Shown: piece by piece, positions 63,829 to 64,000 of the stretch
Position numbering within the stretch: the first letter of the stretch is position 1
Layout: every line of letters starts with the position of its first letter
Assembly (NCBI GenBank): GCA_026745465.1
Contig: JACYXH010000402.1
Coordinates: 117,001-181,000, forward strand
Reading direction: 5' to 3'
DNA from: Lota lota
Taxonomy: Eukaryota > Chordata > Actinopteri > Gadiformes > Lotidae
Length of the DNA: 64,000 bases
Translations under genes and position numbers: made by a program
Notes under the pieces: model-generated
Told to the model about the DNA's origin: nothing
The model's database searches: none
Seen by the model: only the letters and a program-made list of their open reading frames with translations

Positions 63829-64000
63829 CATAGCCTACGTTGTTACTGTAAACCTAGGCTGTCACAAACGGCTGTGCGTCTGCTTGGCTGTTGTTTACAC
63901 AAGAGACTAAAACGCTTAACGTGAAAAGCTTAACGTGGTTTAACGTACCTAAACAAGGATCAGTGATCACCAAATTTAGACCGTTTTCAGTGGTTAAATT
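63829..64000. other. No gene seen
   Basis: Probably intron after the integrase-core exon. Confidence 0.4.

Overview
The window is eukaryotic and almost certainly from a ray-finned (teleost) fish. The evidence is intron-containing immunoglobulin-superfamily exons with GT-AG splice sites, long (TG)n and (GA)n microsatellites, and a repeat complement typical of fish: Tc1/mariner, L2-type LINEs, Gypsy-like LTRs, a DIRS-like element, hAT, Helitron and a Ginger-like integrase transposon. No bacterial operons, CRISPR arrays or phage modules are present. Most of the window is mobile DNA, and much of it is nested.

Layout. 0.2-3.8 kb: seven plus-strand exons of an MCAM (CD146)-like adhesion receptor, covering Ig domains 2-4. 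Two exons of an MCAM-like first (V-type) Ig domain follow at 5.15-6.0 kb, out of order, which suggests a tandem paralogue or a misassembly. 6.0-10 kb: a tRNA-derived SINE, a four-fold duplicated gene 3' end, a 5'-truncated Tc1-like transposase and microsatellites. 10.6-12.4 kb: a CpG-rich putative first exon and a fragment that starts like a KCNB-type potassium channel T1 domain. 12.4-26.4 kb: mostly non-coding, with an L2 LINE 3' end (minus), endogenous-retrovirus gag debris, a repeat duplicated at 17.6 and 22.8 kb, a solo Gypsy-like LTR with a 5-bp target duplication, and a decayed Ulp1/PHD exon set (minus). 26.8-27.6 kb: an unrecognised basic protein exon. 28.4-34.3 kb: a second solo LTR carrying a minisatellite, two decayed L2 LINEs and two satellite-like blocks.

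34.3-49 kb and 49-56 kb, all minus strand, hold the most interesting region. A Helitron-type element encodes (i) a cysteine-protease-like protein and (ii) a Rep/helicase. Stop and start of these two ORFs overlap as TAATG. The Rep/helicase ORF is split by a 2.3-kb hAT transposon with a perfect 8-bp target duplication, and a second, internally deleted hAT sits just past its 3' end. Upstream on the same strand is a three-exon OB-fold/zinc-ribbon (RPA-like) gene. Its first exon is split by a 6.0-kb Ginger1-like transposon with about 520-bp terminal inverted repeats, a 4-bp target duplication and TGT...ACA ends. That transposon encodes an integrase followed by a Ulp1-type protease and a PHD finger over at least 14 exons, and carries a perfect 74-bp-arm palindrome in its 3' flank. 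Removing each insertion with one target copy restores an open frame exactly in both host ORFs.

56.1-61.7 kb: a DIRS-like tyrosine-recombinase retrotransposon (minus) with inverted terminal repeats and an internal complementary region, disabled by a nonsense codon in RT and a catalytic Arg-to-Gln change in the recombinase. 62.9-63.8 kb: a seven-copy tandem repeat abutting a plus-strand integrase-core gene with one frameshift.

Insertion order can be read from the nesting. The Helitron and RPA-like genes are older than the hAT and Ginger insertions. All assignments come from reading motifs by eye; no database search was run.
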